Assembly: GCA_050084985.1 (NCBI GenBank)
Contig: JBITNC010000001.1
Span: 210,180,001 to 210,244,000, forward strand
DNA length: 64,000 nt
Reading direction: 5' to 3'
Source: Nageia nagi
Lineage: Eukaryota > Pinophyta
Shown: one piece after another, positions 21,832 to 32,783 of the stretch
Position numbering within the stretch: position 1 is the stretch's first letter
Layout: each line of letters starts with the position of its first letter
Position numbers and translations under genes: made by a program
Notes under the pieces: model-generated
Seen by the model: the letters and a program-made list of their open reading frames with translations, nothing else
The model's database searches: none
Told to the model about the DNA's origin: nothing

Positions 21832-22600
21832 TAGCCAAAGATTTTGCTTAGAAATATGATGTTGATTATGAGGAAACTTTTGCTCTTGTGGCAAAGATAT
21901 CTACTATTAACATTATTCTTGCTCTTTTTGTAGCTTAAGGATGGAAAGTTTTTCAACTTGATGTCAAGAGTGCATATCTCAATGGTAACTTAGTTATGGA
22001 AATCTTCATAAATCAACTAGAAGGGTTTATTATGGAAGGTAAAGAGTTTTTTGTGTGCAAGCTACAGAAGTCATTCTATGGACTTAAGCAAGCATCTCAA
22101 GCCTAGTACAAAAAGATTTTAGGGTACTTTGTAGACATTGGTTTCTCTATGTGTTTTTTCTAACTCTAATCTATATGTGCTCAATCAAGGAAATGATGTG
22201 GTATTTATTATCTTTTATGTGGATGATCTTTTGATTACTAGGAATAATGATGAAATCATTCAAGAGTGTATATCCAAACTTAAGACAACATTTGAAATGA
22301 TTGATCTTGGTCTCTTGCATAACTATCTTAGAATGCAAGTATATCAATGCAAAGATTGTACTTATCTCAATCAATCTAAGTATATATTAAACATCTTACA
22401 AAAGTTTAGAATGGAGGAGTGTATATATGTTGTGATTCCAATCTCTCCTAGAAATATTATTTCTCTGAGTTGTAACTCTTAATTACCTGATGCTACAACT
22501 TACAGATAATTAATTGGTAGTCTTCTATATTTGACTATATCCAAGCTATATATTGCCTTTACAATGAATCTAATGCCATGATTCATGTAAAAACTATATG
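21827..22600 (+). pseudogene. Copia-1 reverse transcriptase, C-terminal part
   Basis: Resumes the RT cut at 13150: LVAKDFA, YEETFALVAKISTI, then VFQLDVKSAYLNGNL (first catalytic Asp region), then FVCKLQKSFYGLKQAS, and the catalytic FYVDDLLIT at about 22,215. It continues through DLGLLHNYLRMQVYQ and LNQSKYILNILQKF, the end of the copia RT. This enzyme copies element RNA to DNA. Stops occur, for example TAG in place of Trp after KQASQA, and there is one frameshift near 22,140. The YVDD box itself is intact. Confidence 0.9.
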
Positions 22601-22609
22601 TTGAGCATA

Positions 22610-23125
22610 TTAATGCTATTAAGAAAATCTTGAGGTATGTTTTAGGGACTAAAGATCTTGCTCTTAAGTATTTTAAGTTTTCCTTATTTTTTCCCTCTAG
22701 ATTCTCAAATTCTAACTATGGAGGAGATAGAGATGATAGGAAATCAACCTCTACATATGTGTTTAACATTAGTTCAGGTGATATCTCTTGGAATTCCAAG
22801 AAGCAACCTACTATTTCTCTTTTCACCATAGAGGTTAAATACCATGCCTTATTTGTTGTAGCCCAAGAAGCCATTTATCTAAGGTATCTTTTAAAAAAAA
22901 TTAAGTATGAGCAAGGTGGCTCATCTTTGATTTATTCAGACAATCAGTTGACTATTTCTTTGGCTAAGAATCCTATCTTCCATTAGATAATAAAAAATAT
23001 GGAAATTCATGCCTATTTTATTGGAGAGAAGGTTCTTGATGGTTTCATAAACCTAGAGTATTGTCCATCCATCTTAAACTCTACTAAGTTGTTCACCAAA
23101 CCTCTCTTGGAAGCTTAGTGAAGTT
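22610..23125 (+). pseudogene. Copia-1 RNase H domain
   Basis: The frame at 22630-22986 gives ILRYVLGTKDLALKYF, the usual link into copia RNase H, then DRDDRKSTSTYVFNISSGDI and SWNSKKQPTISLFTIEVKYH, matching the DxxxRxSTSGYxFxLGxxxISWxSKKQxxVALSSxEAEYxA pattern. Several catalytic-site residues are altered (EAEY has become EVKYH). It continues through YSDNQLTISLAKNPIFH to TKLFTKPLLEA at the end of the polyprotein. A stop lies after PIFH. The domain degrades RNA in RNA:DNA hybrids during reverse transcription. Confidence 0.88.
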
Positions 23126-23823
23126 TGAATTCTTGTATTGAACTCATGTTTGTGATGACAACTTCACCCATAGGAGTATTTTATGCTATATAGTGTTGAT
23201 TTTGTTATACACCTTTGTGGTAAGTTTGCTCTACATGAAGAAATTTTTGTATAAAATTTTAAAAGTAAAAAGATTGGCTAATCTAGCACTATTAAGTTAT
23301 CCATGTGTGAAGAAATATTATATGTTTTTTGGCATTGTTCAATTATCCATATGAGAGGAAATCATATGTGCATAATCTATTTTGTAATTATAATCAACAC
23401 ATGTTTTATATATAGTAGGTGACTATGAGTTTTTAGCATGGCATCTTTGTGATGACTTATAGTGCACCATTGATCAGTTCATGATGGCATTTATGTGATT
23501 CATGTATCCTTGTTGATATGAATATGTTCCATCTAATTGATCTTGTTATTTGAGCTATATTATAAACTACAAGTTCATTTGAGATTGTACGTTACTTACT
23601 TTGGGTATGTAGGCTCTTGGAGACTCTTCATGACTTCTAGTTGGATGACTACTTCATGTACAATGAAACCAGTTATGGTTAATGATTATATTTGGCAAAG
23701 TAGTGAGTCTCAAACTAGATCTTTTTCACTCCATAAATATGTAAAAATTTTTCATCTCTATTGTATCTATTTGGAGGAGAACTCTCTTACTTTCTCTCTT
23801 ATTTTCTCTATCCCAATATTGCA
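23126..23823 (+). other. Copia-1 3' non-coding region
   Basis: About 700 bp between the end of pol and the polypurine tract. No gene is seen. A homologous segment lies in reverse at 44499-45045 plus 26844-26918, and the first part also at 58095-58190, which allowed the two halves of the split element to be matched. Confidence 0.75.
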
Positions 23824-23834
23824 TTAAGGGGGAC
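23824..23834 (+). promoter_or_regulatory. Copia-1 polypurine tract
   Basis: TTAAGGGGGAC immediately precedes the LTR start TGTTAGAATG. The sister 3' LTR at 26830 has the same tract in reverse. Confidence 0.85.
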
Positions 23835-24334
23835 TGTTAGAATGTATAATGCATTATTGTAAAGGTTATGTAATAATCTTCTATGTAAGTTCACTAATAC
23901 TTAAGGGTATAATTTGATACCTTAAGTATTTAAGTGAATATAATAATGTAACTTGTCATACACTCCATGTCATGAGCATGCCCCTTGGGTAAAAGGATGT
24001 GCATGTCATGCTTTTGTACATTAGATAAAAGGGTCATCCAAAGAGGGATTTTGGTCTATAAATAAAAGGCTCCCTCTTTGAGATTACACCTCATATTGTG
24101 GAGTAAAGCTATGCTATAGGATAGTGTTTAGGATATGAGTTAGGAGGATTGTAAGAGAGTTGTATTTGTGATTGAAGTAAAAATATAGTTAGTGTATGTA
24201 CTCCAAGTTGGAGGAACCACTTACTTCTTATGCTACATTATGAGATTGCTTTGTGAGTATGTTAGATGTGTATTGTGATATTTCATGTGATATTGAGAGT
24301 TTAGAGTTATTTTTATTAAAGTTAAATTCTTTCA
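23835..24334 (+). repeat. Copia-1 3' LTR
   Basis: 500 bp, from TGTTAGAATG to AATTCTTTCA. Homologous copies are at 26329-26830 (reverse) and 50835-51334 (forward). A TATA-like TATAAATA is at 24057-24064 followed by AAAGGCTCCC, conserved in the other copies. It contains an internal palindromic patch around TACTTAAGG and CCTTAAGTA. Confidence 0.92.
24057..24064 (+). promoter_or_regulatory. TATA-like box in Copia-1 LTR
   Basis: TATAAATA, conserved at 51056-51063 in the related 5' LTR and followed in both by the same GC-richer downstream sequence. Confidence 0.6.
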
Positions 24335-25264
24335 ATCATAAGGTATATTAACAAAAATACATTCAGAGAGAGTATGTTGTTTATCTAGGAAGATTTACCA
24401 ACATTAAACTATGAGTAATCCAAAAGAATGCAAATATATGGGTTACTAAATCAAGGGATCATGTCAATTTTTAAAGCCCCATCCATCCATTGCTAAATTC
24501 ATTTACAATTAGTTTAATAACAAGATTTTATGGTTGGACCAACCTTATATTATTTATTAAGATACCTTGTAATAAATTTTGGACTTGGAAGTAGAGGGAA
24601 AATATCCAATCCCCATAATGGATACTAAGCAACTACCACACATACTAATAATGGAGAAGCTAGAGATAGAGTTCAATAAGAAAGCATTGAATGTTGATTT
24701 GATCCAAAATTTAGCTTGAATGGTAGCTATTAGGATCATGACCTAAAGGTTTTTTTTTTTTAGAAAAAAATAATATCATCATCCATAGAAGTAGTAACAA
24801 CCCTAGTTTATGATACTGTAGAACTAGGAACCTATAATACACTAACTTTTGCATTCACAAACTAGATCTATTTCAACAATGAAGAAGTAAAGAAGGGTAA
24901 CTATTCTATTTTTCAATATGGATAATTTCTTATTTATACTATCATTTATTTTATAAAACTCTTTCTTGACTTATATGGGAAAATAGCATAGATACCTCCC
25001 AACCCTTTATCTGGTAATACATGAACTTACTCACCCAATAACTACATATAACATCATAAATGAATTCCATATCCACTCTCATTAAAGGATAGGAGTGTAT
25101 CCCTAAACTACTAATCAAATATTTATCCTCCTTAACTAGATTCTTAGCTACCATTGATAATTGTATACATATTTTTATAAATAACATCATAAATATAAAT
25201 TAAAACATTATATTTTATGGGATTCCAATTTTATGTATGCTATGTTTATGTATATGATTTCATT
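24335..25264. other. Intergenic DNA, no gene recognised
   Basis: AT-rich DNA between Copia-1 and the next LTR. Short ORFs on both strands lack recognisable motifs. Confidence 0.4.
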
Positions 25265-26067
25265 TGTTAGATTAAATATATTTTATCTTTATCAAATCAA
25301 TGATCATTGAATATTTTTTAAGTGTACTTAGTGTGTATTTTCATGTTAAGGTTATTGTATTATTCCATAATTACACTTTGAGGATGGGGTAATGCTCTAG
25401 CATTATTTATTATTTCATTATTTTCAATAAATCATTCTTAACTCCTACTACTTTATCCTCTTACACATGTAGTTAGCCTCTTTGTAAATATTATCTCAAA
25501 TCTAAAGAGTTCCAAGTATTGTCAATAGAAAACCACTTAGTTTGGATGTAAATGTATAAATAGTGGACTGTTATAAGTCCAAGAGGTCAAGCATTTTAGC
25601 AAATTTGTCCAAGTTTGTAAGATGCTTTTGTATATGATAATGATTTTCCCTTTTGAACAAGTGGCTATCTATTGCACTTTATGAATGTTATATATGTTAT
25701 GCTATCTTAAGTTGTGGTTGTGTATTGTGATTGTGAGACCCCAAGGGTAAGATAGTTTTCTATTCTTAATCTTGGTTATGGATTTCTATATATGCTATAG
25801 TGCTTGGGCTACATAGTTTTATTTACTTTTAGTTTAATGTGCTCATCTCTTTCCTATTACTCTTCACCTTTTATTTCTTTCATGTTACTTTCAACCTTCA
25901 TAATTTATAGGAACTGGCCTACAACCTACAGATTAAACAAAAAACTAATATGAGCACATCTCCACAACTTTTTTCTCTCTCAAGTACCTTACTATTATGA
26001 AAAATGTAGAATAGGACCAAACCAAACACTTAAGGTTACATTATATTGATAAATAGTAGTAGTTCCA
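25265..26067 (+). repeat. Gypsy LTR (5' LTR of the split gypsy element), start uncertain
   Basis: The right end, TAGTTCCA, lies 4 nt before a primer-binding site. The part from about 25,530 is homologous, in reverse orientation, to 63166-63620. The left end is a guess at the first TGTTAG. The LTR belongs, by its leader, to the same lineage as the non-autonomous element at 13-22 kb. Confidence 0.6.
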
Positions 26068-26071
26068 TTTT

Positions 26072-26088
26072 TGGCATGCTCGATGGGA
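26072..26088 (+). promoter_or_regulatory. Primer-binding site of the split gypsy element
   Basis: TGGCATGCTCGATGGGA differs at only two positions from the primer-binding site at 20220-20236. It is on the plus strand although the nearest matching gag lies at 50.8 kb on the minus strand. Confidence 0.75.
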
Positions 26089-26328
26089 TGTGAACTAAAT
26101 TCTATATATAGTGGGCATAAAGAGGCTAGATAGTTGTGTCTATTAGGCTATAAATTATCATTATTTAAATATTATAAGGTCATTAACATCTTATTGGTGA
26201 CTTTGCTATCAACCAATCAATATTTTTAACCTTGAAACCTCCATAATGTAGATTTACTACAAGTAGTGCTAGAAATTCCCTCAAATAGCCTAGATTTTAA
26301 GAGCTATCAGTTCCTCATAGAAGGACTA
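26089..26328 (+). other. Gypsy leader, cut by the copia insertion
   Basis: Contains TATTGGTGACTTTGCT, matching the ATTGGCGACTCTGCT block in the leader of the non-autonomous element. It ends directly at the reversed copia LTR. Under the inversion model the gag ORF starting at 50788 (-) originally followed it. Confidence 0.65.
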
Positions 26329-26830
26329 TGAGAGAATTAGACTATAAAATGAATAAATATAAACTCCCAACATCACATGAAAGCTCAAAATACATATATA
26401 GCAAACTTAAAAAGCAATCTCACAAAGATAACATAAGTTTTAAGTGGTTCCTCCAACTAGGAGTACATCCACTAACTAGATCTTTACTTCAATCACAAAT
26501 ACAACTCTCTTATAATCTTCCTAATCTCAACTCCTAAGCACTATCCTATAGCATAACTTTACTTCACAATTTGGTGTATGATCACAAAGAATGATACTTC
26601 TATTTATAGGCCAAAATACCTCTTTGGATTACCCTTTTATCCAATGTACAAAATTATGACATGCACATTTTTTTACCCAAGGGACATGCTCATGACATGG
26701 AGTGTAGGACAAGTTACATTATCATATTAACATAAATACCTAAGGTATCAAATTATAACCTTAAGTATTAGTAAACTTACATAGAAGATTATTACATAAC
26801 CTTTACAATAATGCATTATACATTCCAACA
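26329..26830 (-). repeat. Copia 3' LTR of the inversion-split element
   Basis: On the minus strand it begins TGTTGGAATG and ends AATTCTCTCA, about 500 bp, homologous to 23835-24334. The outer flank, read on the minus strand, is TAGTC; the flank of the 5' LTR at 50830-50834 is TATTC, a four-of-five match expected of an aged target duplication. Confidence 0.9.
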
Positions 26831-26918
26831 CTCCCCCTTAATGCAATATTGGGATAGAGTAAATAAGAGAGATGAAAGAGAGAAAGTAAGAGAGTTCTCC
26901 TCCAAATGGATACAATAG
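26831..26918 (-). other. Polypurine tract and 3' non-coding end of the split copia
   Basis: On the minus strand CATTAAGGGGGAG abuts the LTR. The rest matches Copia-1 just upstream of its 3' LTR. It is cut at 26918 by the Tat element; AATAG at 26914-26918 is the left target duplication. Confidence 0.85.
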
Positions 26919-27757
26919 TGTTGCAGTGAAAATAAAGCTAGAATGTAGAATAACATGAAATACGAATTATTCTTAAACTTTCACTAAACCTCAAACTATG
27001 TAAAATAGATAAACATGTTATACTTGCAAAATGATATTGATTTTCAATTAAGACTACAATTGGCCCTTGGAAGGGACTTTTACAAATGCCATCTGCCAAA
27101 ATAAGAGTATTAGATCTCCATTGTTTTTGATTTGCTTACTTCTCTTCTTGATATGAACCTGTAAATCCTACACACATACAAAAGAAAATAACATCAAAGC
27201 ATCTATGTATGACATGTATTGAATTGAAACTAGCATAAAATAATAAAATGTATGAGCTCACAAGATATTGGTAGCATTACTCTACTTCAAAATGGGTCAA
27301 GATTCTCTCCTTTTTTGATTTGTATTAGCTTGTATTTATAGATTTTGGATGGGATATTCAAAAGGCTTGGTAAGAGGAAGTGAACAGCCACTATAGGTCA
27401 TAACTAACCCCCTCTATCCACATCATCTTGGAAAGATGAATCATTTCAACTTTCTCTCACCATTTTGGTTTCTTGTTTGGCTGTTGCAAAGTTGCCAACA
27501 TTTACCATACGAATGCCGGTGATCACCTCCAAACATCGGTGACTATCTTGGGTCGCTAGCGATTGGGTTTTTAACTTTGTGACAATATTAACTGACCGCC
27601 TAATAGCCAATTTTACCTAAAAAGAGTCATGTGACCACTCATTTCACATGTACTCGATGGGGGCTATCCAATAATAGGGTTTTTAGACCTATTTTATAGA
27701 AGTTATGATAATTTTAATGTTTAATAGTTAAGAAGGGGACATTTTTAGGTGTCTACA
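26919..27757 (-). repeat. Tat element 3' LTR
   Basis: 839 bp, plus-strand TGTTGCAGTG to GTGTCTACA. Contains GYCGGTG-type short motifs (about 27,487-27,570) shared with the internal arrays of the element. Confidence 0.95.
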
Positions 27758-27771
27758 TTTTGCCCCTTTTT
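27758..27771 (-). promoter_or_regulatory. Tat element polypurine tract
   Basis: AAAAAGGGGCAAAA on the minus strand abuts the 3' LTR, fixing the orientation of the element. Confidence 0.85.
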
Positions 27772-28227
27772 GAATTATCAACCAAAAATGCGGTTGATAA
27801 TTTCAAAAATATATAATGAGCAACTTTGTTTCTGATTATGCATTTTTTTATGATATAAGTTTTTGACTTAATTTCTTAGAAGAATCAAAATTATGATAAA
27901 ATGTGTTTTCATTTTACATTTGATGTAGTTTTGAAAATAAATTTAAATATACTTTAGAAGTGACTATTTTTGGTATGTGTTGAGCTTGTGTGACAGTTGC
28001 ATGACATTTCTGTTATGTCATTTTGCATGTCTAAGTGCACATGTACCATATAAGTCCTCTTTAGTATATGAGTTTGATGGTGTTGTCCTTTGTCCTGACA
28101 ATAGGGTTTCAAGATGATCTCCTGTAACAATGATACATCACATCTTATCGTATTTTGATTTTCTTGACTAATTTAAGGTTATTTTGAGAAAATTTTAATA
28201 TTCTCATGGCTATTTCCAAATGCAGTG

Positions 28228-28380
28228 CTTTACTTCCAATCACCTGCATTTAGTGGCGATCATCGACGTCCATCTTAGAGTCATCGGTGTTTAGTTACAT
28301 TCGTTAGTGTCCATCTTAGAGTCACCAATGTTTAATTATAGTCATCGGTGTTCATCTCCAAGTCATCGACGTGTTTCAAA
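28228..28380. repeat. Array of about seven 21-25-bp CRYCGGTGTT monomers
   Basis: Degenerate units such as AGTCATCGGTGTTTAG, AGTCACCAATGTTTAA and AGTCATCGGTGTTCAT follow one another every 20-25 bp. Similar units occur at 43345-43500 and inside both LTRs. Confidence 0.7.
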
Positions 28381-28501
28381 AAGAAAAAGTTTTGACTTTT
28401 TCTCATTCATTTCTTTTTAGCTATCCCTTTCATTGTTAGCCAGTACAAGTTTCCCTTGTGATCTCATCGATTTCTAGCTATTGATATTCACTATACTCAC
28501 C

Positions 28502-30850
28502 ATGCCTCCATGTAGACACTCCATTGGACGTTCTCGACCTATCTGGGAAGAGGTAGGGTTTTGAAATCACTTTCTTTTCTATTTTTTGTTTGTAACTTGT
28601 ATTTTAACTATTTAATTCTAAAATTAACATCATGAATGACATTTAAAAATGATCTTGGTTGTTTCTATTAGATGAATTTTGAAAATTCAGCTTTTGTTTT
28701 TATCTTTTGTGAAATTTTTCATAATCTAGCCTCGATCACTGACCTAGGTCGAATGATGATAGAGTTGCCAGTGTTTGGAATCCAAATGTTGGTGATCAAG
28801 TCTTATCTATTTGAAATGCTGGTGTTTCAATATGAAACACCATTTTTCCTTTTTTTTTTATGTTGACCCTTTTTAACATTATATAGGTTCGAGACATCTT
28901 TGAGCCTCGAGGCAGATATCCCTCGATTCTTCAGGAGGGTAGAGGTCTTCTAGGTCTAGCCGATCATACCTTCTTTAGATCCATCGATTTTGGAGTGGGT
29001 CCACACATGGGCTGCATCCATTGGGAGTATCCATTATTGGCTACATTGTTAGATAGATGGGACACAGTGACATGCACTTTTCATCTTCCAATAGGGGAGA
29101 TGACCATCATGGTGGAGGATATACACAGATTATATAGACTCCCCATTCATGGATAGAGAATTTTGCTTGTGGTGGATAGGATAGGAGCTTTACCTGCTAT
29201 TTCTTATTTGTATGGGCCACTCAGGTTGATACTATTATTTTAGAGATTATTTTAGGTGGCATCCAATATTACTAGTACTGGATAGAGGATTAGCAGGGGA
29301 AGATCCATTTTTCCTACTTGATGGGTTTGGTACAGTGTTATGCTCTCCTTGATACTGGTAGTGGGAGATTTCTATGATTGTTATTGCCCATTATTATGGA
29401 TATGATGCAGCATGGTATGGTATATGCTTGGGCACCCACATTATTAGCCTAGATTTATAGGGAGTTATTCTTTTATTCACAGGGGCATAGGACCTCTTTA
29501 TTAGTTATTATCACTTTGCAGGCATGGGCCTATGAGCATATAGCTGTGGCTCATCCTCTAGGGTTGCTGATGTCAGGGTTTGGTAGTCACTTGGATTATG
29601 AGGTGGGTCTAGTCAGATGGTGTGATGATTTTTATATTCACCCATCAGATGGAGTTCATCAGGATGTGAGCTATTATCACCATATGCTTAGTCACTTGAT
29701 TCTAGATTAAGTGAGATTTAGACCTTACTACTTGTATCCTATCTGGAGAGAGCTCATAGCTAAGCTTATTAGTATTTGATAGACACATGTTCTGAGTGGT
29801 CATCAAGCTAATTTTTTTGGAGTACTTTCATTTTGAGTGGGTGCACCATCAGTTCAGTTTAGTTCAGGATGTATCTACCCCATCAGTACCATATCAATGC
29901 GAGGGCACCATTTTAGTAGAGGGTGTATAGCTATTGGTTTATGTAGAGCTGGATCCTACTCAAGAGGAGGGATTATTAGAGGATGATACCAAGGAGGATG
30001 ATGTAGGGGTGTCTAAGGCCTTCAGGACCTAGTGGGAGGAGGGAGATGATGTCCCAGAGGGTGGATTGGAGGGTTGACACATTCATCAGGACATCGATGT
30101 TGATACAAAGTTAGGTGCAGTAGCAGGAGGGGGAGAGGTAGGCAAGGAGCCTATAGAAGTAGAGGTTGTGAGAGAGGAGGCTACTAGTGAGGAGGTTATG
30201 GTAGATGCCCCTAAGGAGTTAGCTCCTGAGGAGGAGGCTACGGGTGAGGAGGGAGCTACCCCAGAGGTTATGCATGGAGTCGAGGAGGCTCCTACTACAT
30301 AGGTTCTTAGCATTGATACTTTGCTAGGAGACATTTATGAGTTGAGACACCAGTTACCATAGGCCCACTCATGTATGTACAGATACAGGGCTGAGCAAGA
30401 TAGGTATAGACATGAGAGAGATGAGGCTCATTCTTCTTTACAAGGAGCTCAAGCTCATCAATTGGGAGCAGCCTCTATTTTTAGAGGTGGTCCTTCAATT
30501 TTCCATCATGGCATTTATTAGTAGTAGGATTTTTATAGTAGTATAGTACAGTTATGGCTGATGGGTGTTCCAACTTTTACTCTAGGGGCCCAGTATCCTA
30601 TACCTCTAGATACTTATATGCCTATAGACATCTCAGTGTATCAGATAGGTAGTAGTGCATAGGGCATAATTGAGTCTCCAAGTAGGACTCAGAGGCCATG
30701 AGGTCTTTCTAACAGGAGTGGTACACCTTGGGCATCTCCTTAGGGGCTATTGGTTCATCCAAGTTGCAAAGAGCTTAGCATCCAGGTAGTCCTACAGGAT
30801 CTATAGGCACTACTCCTCTAGGTCATGGTATCGGAGAGACTAGTAGATGG
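28502..30850 (+). pseudogene. Antisense plant mobile domain (PMD) gene carried by the Tat element
   Basis: On the strand opposite to gag-pol. Exon 1 (28502-28552) reads MPPCRHSIGRSRPIWEE, an intron with GT-AG ends follows (28553-28886), and exon 2 continues in phase with VRDIFEPRGRYPSIL. Exon 2 holds the PMD core: HWEYPLLATLLDRWD, then TCTFHLPIGEMTIMVEDI and HRLYRLPIHG, matching the family pattern LxxRWxxxTxTFHLPxGExTxTLEDVxxLxGLPxxG. A later frame (29516-29710) gives the PMD C-terminal part, WAYEHIAVAHPLG. Beyond about 29,900 it is a Glu/Gly-rich tail. TAG stops and frameshifts start right after PIHG. PMD is found in plant proteins such as MAIN and MAIL1 and has been captured by several transposon types. 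Confidence 0.8.
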
Positions 30851-31333
30851 CAGAGGTGATCGAGTAGTCCTAGTGGATACGACAATGGTTGGGGTAGTCT
30901 TTGAGGATACCCTTTTTCATGATGTTACCTTTATATGCTTATGCAGTTATTGGATCCTTGTAGTTTTATTGTATGATTTAGGATGTTATGATGACCTTTT
31001 GATGGACTATGATGATGTATATATAGATGGATAGATCTTTGATATTCATGGTATTTGTATGATTTTTGATGCATGAGTTTTCATTCTATACATAGATTTA
31101 TGATAAAATAGGTATGATTTGATGTTATGTAGATCATGATTGTCTTTTAGTTACTTGATGAGGAACAAATGTTAATGATAGATGTAATTTTCGAAATGTA
31201 TGATGTATAGATATAATTGTGGAATGAATGATGAAATATATAAGTTAAGTTATTTAAGGACATATTTTTATTATATTTTTGCAGAATCAGATGCATCATC
31301 TTCCGTACTTGGCAATTTTACAATACAAACTTC
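30851..31333. other. Tat element non-coding spacer
   Basis: No gene recognised between the PMD tail and the tandem repeat that follows. Confidence 0.5.
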
Positions 31334-31597
31334 TTGACATGACAAACTAGTGACTTATGGATGTAAATGAACATTAACTTTATCTTGGTGAGGGGAATAA
31401 TAAACAATCATTCTTATCCTTTCTAAAGAAAAGCAATTTTAATAATGTTCAAAGATAATAGGTAATAGTAAAAATGGCTTGACATGACACACTAGTGACT
31501 TATGAATGTATATGAACATTAACTTTATCTTGGTCAAGGGAACAATAAATAATCATTCCTATCCTTTCCAAAGAAAAGCAATTTTAATAATGTTCAA
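31334..31597. repeat. 145-bp-period tandem duplication
   Basis: A segment starting TTGACATGACAAACTAG at 31334 recurs at 31479 (TTGACATGACACACTAG) and the copies match for about 119 bp, ending AATAATGTTCAA. Confidence 0.85.
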
Positions 31598-32783
31598 TGG
31601 TGATGATATTATTGAAAGGAATGGGTTTAACAAAATGATACAAATGATTCTAAACACAAACACATTATAAACTATGACAACAGATTAGGTGATTTTGAAT
31701 TAATAACCAAGTTATTATAACATCTACCTTATCTTTCTTTATCTCAAGATTTGACAACCTAAGATGATATCAAAATAATATTGTTATATGTTGATAAAAA
31801 ATCTATAAATCTAGTGTGTGTAGTGAGATTCATTCCCCTTCTTAGATCATTTGAGATGAAATATTCTAGAGACATTAATAAGCTAGTCTATCCATATGAA
31901 ATATATAGAGGTCCATAGGAAAGAAAGTCACTAACCAAAATGGACATATCACCAATTGTAAGGTATGCCCCATTGCCAGATAGGCATCCATATCCCCGAT
32001 GAGGATTAACCCCTCAATCCTACTACAACCTTGCTCTACTACCAGTCAGGCGTCCATAGCCCTGGTAGAGGATATTGTAATCACCCAAGAATCATTGATG
32101 TAATGTAGCAAATTTTTTTTTGTCATCTTCTTCTTCTTCTTCTTTTTTTTTTAAATGATTCTTGAATTCGGGATGAAGTGAATAATAGGATAGACGCATA
32201 ACTTTCACTCTTAATGTCTCTTAGAATGATTTCATTAAAATTCTCTTAGAATTTTTTAATGTTGTAAGTGCTTGGAGTTTTTGGATTTTCTTTCAAACAC
32301 AAACTTTATGTTTTTGTATCATCTATGGTATATCATTTCTTTATAAAATAAAAGACAAAGTGAATGTAATGATAACAAGGAGATTATTCTAAAATGACCT
32401 TTTCACACATTGCACATTTACCGGATAATCACTCTTACAATGACATGCAACATATATTCACATCATACGAGGGCAAGGCACCCAATTGGCAAGTGGCCTC
32501 TAGATGCTTCCATCTAGGTAGATTTTATAATTTTATAATTTTTATGTGTTTTATAGTTTTCAATTTTTTTTTTTAGGATTTTATAATTTTTTAGGGTTTT
32601 ATCATTTTTTCTAGGGAATCTATTCATGATGCGTTCAAATCGAGTTTGTACTACATCAGGATTAAATGAGCAATGTGTTGAACTAAATAAGAAACTAAAA
32701 TCTAATACCACTTGATTATGATAGATTTTTGGAATACAATAATCTAAGTGTTTGACTGTTACGATTTGAGTGATAGAGATGGT
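31598..32783. other. Tat element spacer with short repeats
   Basis: Two related units of about 66 bp at 31,960-32,080 share CCAGWYAGGCRTCCATA. A CTT/T-rich microsatellite is at about 32,107-32,152. A TTTTATAATTTT-type low-complexity run is at 32,520-32,610. No gene is recognised. Confidence 0.6.

Larger units (their letters stand above)
11250..24334 (+). mobile_element. Copia-1: 5'-truncated Ty1/copia retrotransposon, interrupted by a nested element
   Basis: The order gag, protease, integrase, RT, RNase H, polypurine tract, 3' LTR is the Ty1/copia order. No 5' LTR or primer-binding site is visible upstream, so the 5' end is lost; the left edge given is where gag similarity starts. The element is split by an 8.7-kb insertion at 13151-21826. 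Many stops and frameshifts show it is dead. Another copy of the same family lies at 50.8-58.2 kb with its missing 3' end at 26.3-45.0 kb, and the two share domain order, LTR length (500 bp) and 3' non-coding sequence. Confidence 0.85.

Noticed and set aside
28228-28380. Short repeats that could be mistaken for a CRISPR-like array
   Set aside because: Units are degenerate, with no regular unique spacers, and lie inside a plant retrotransposon.
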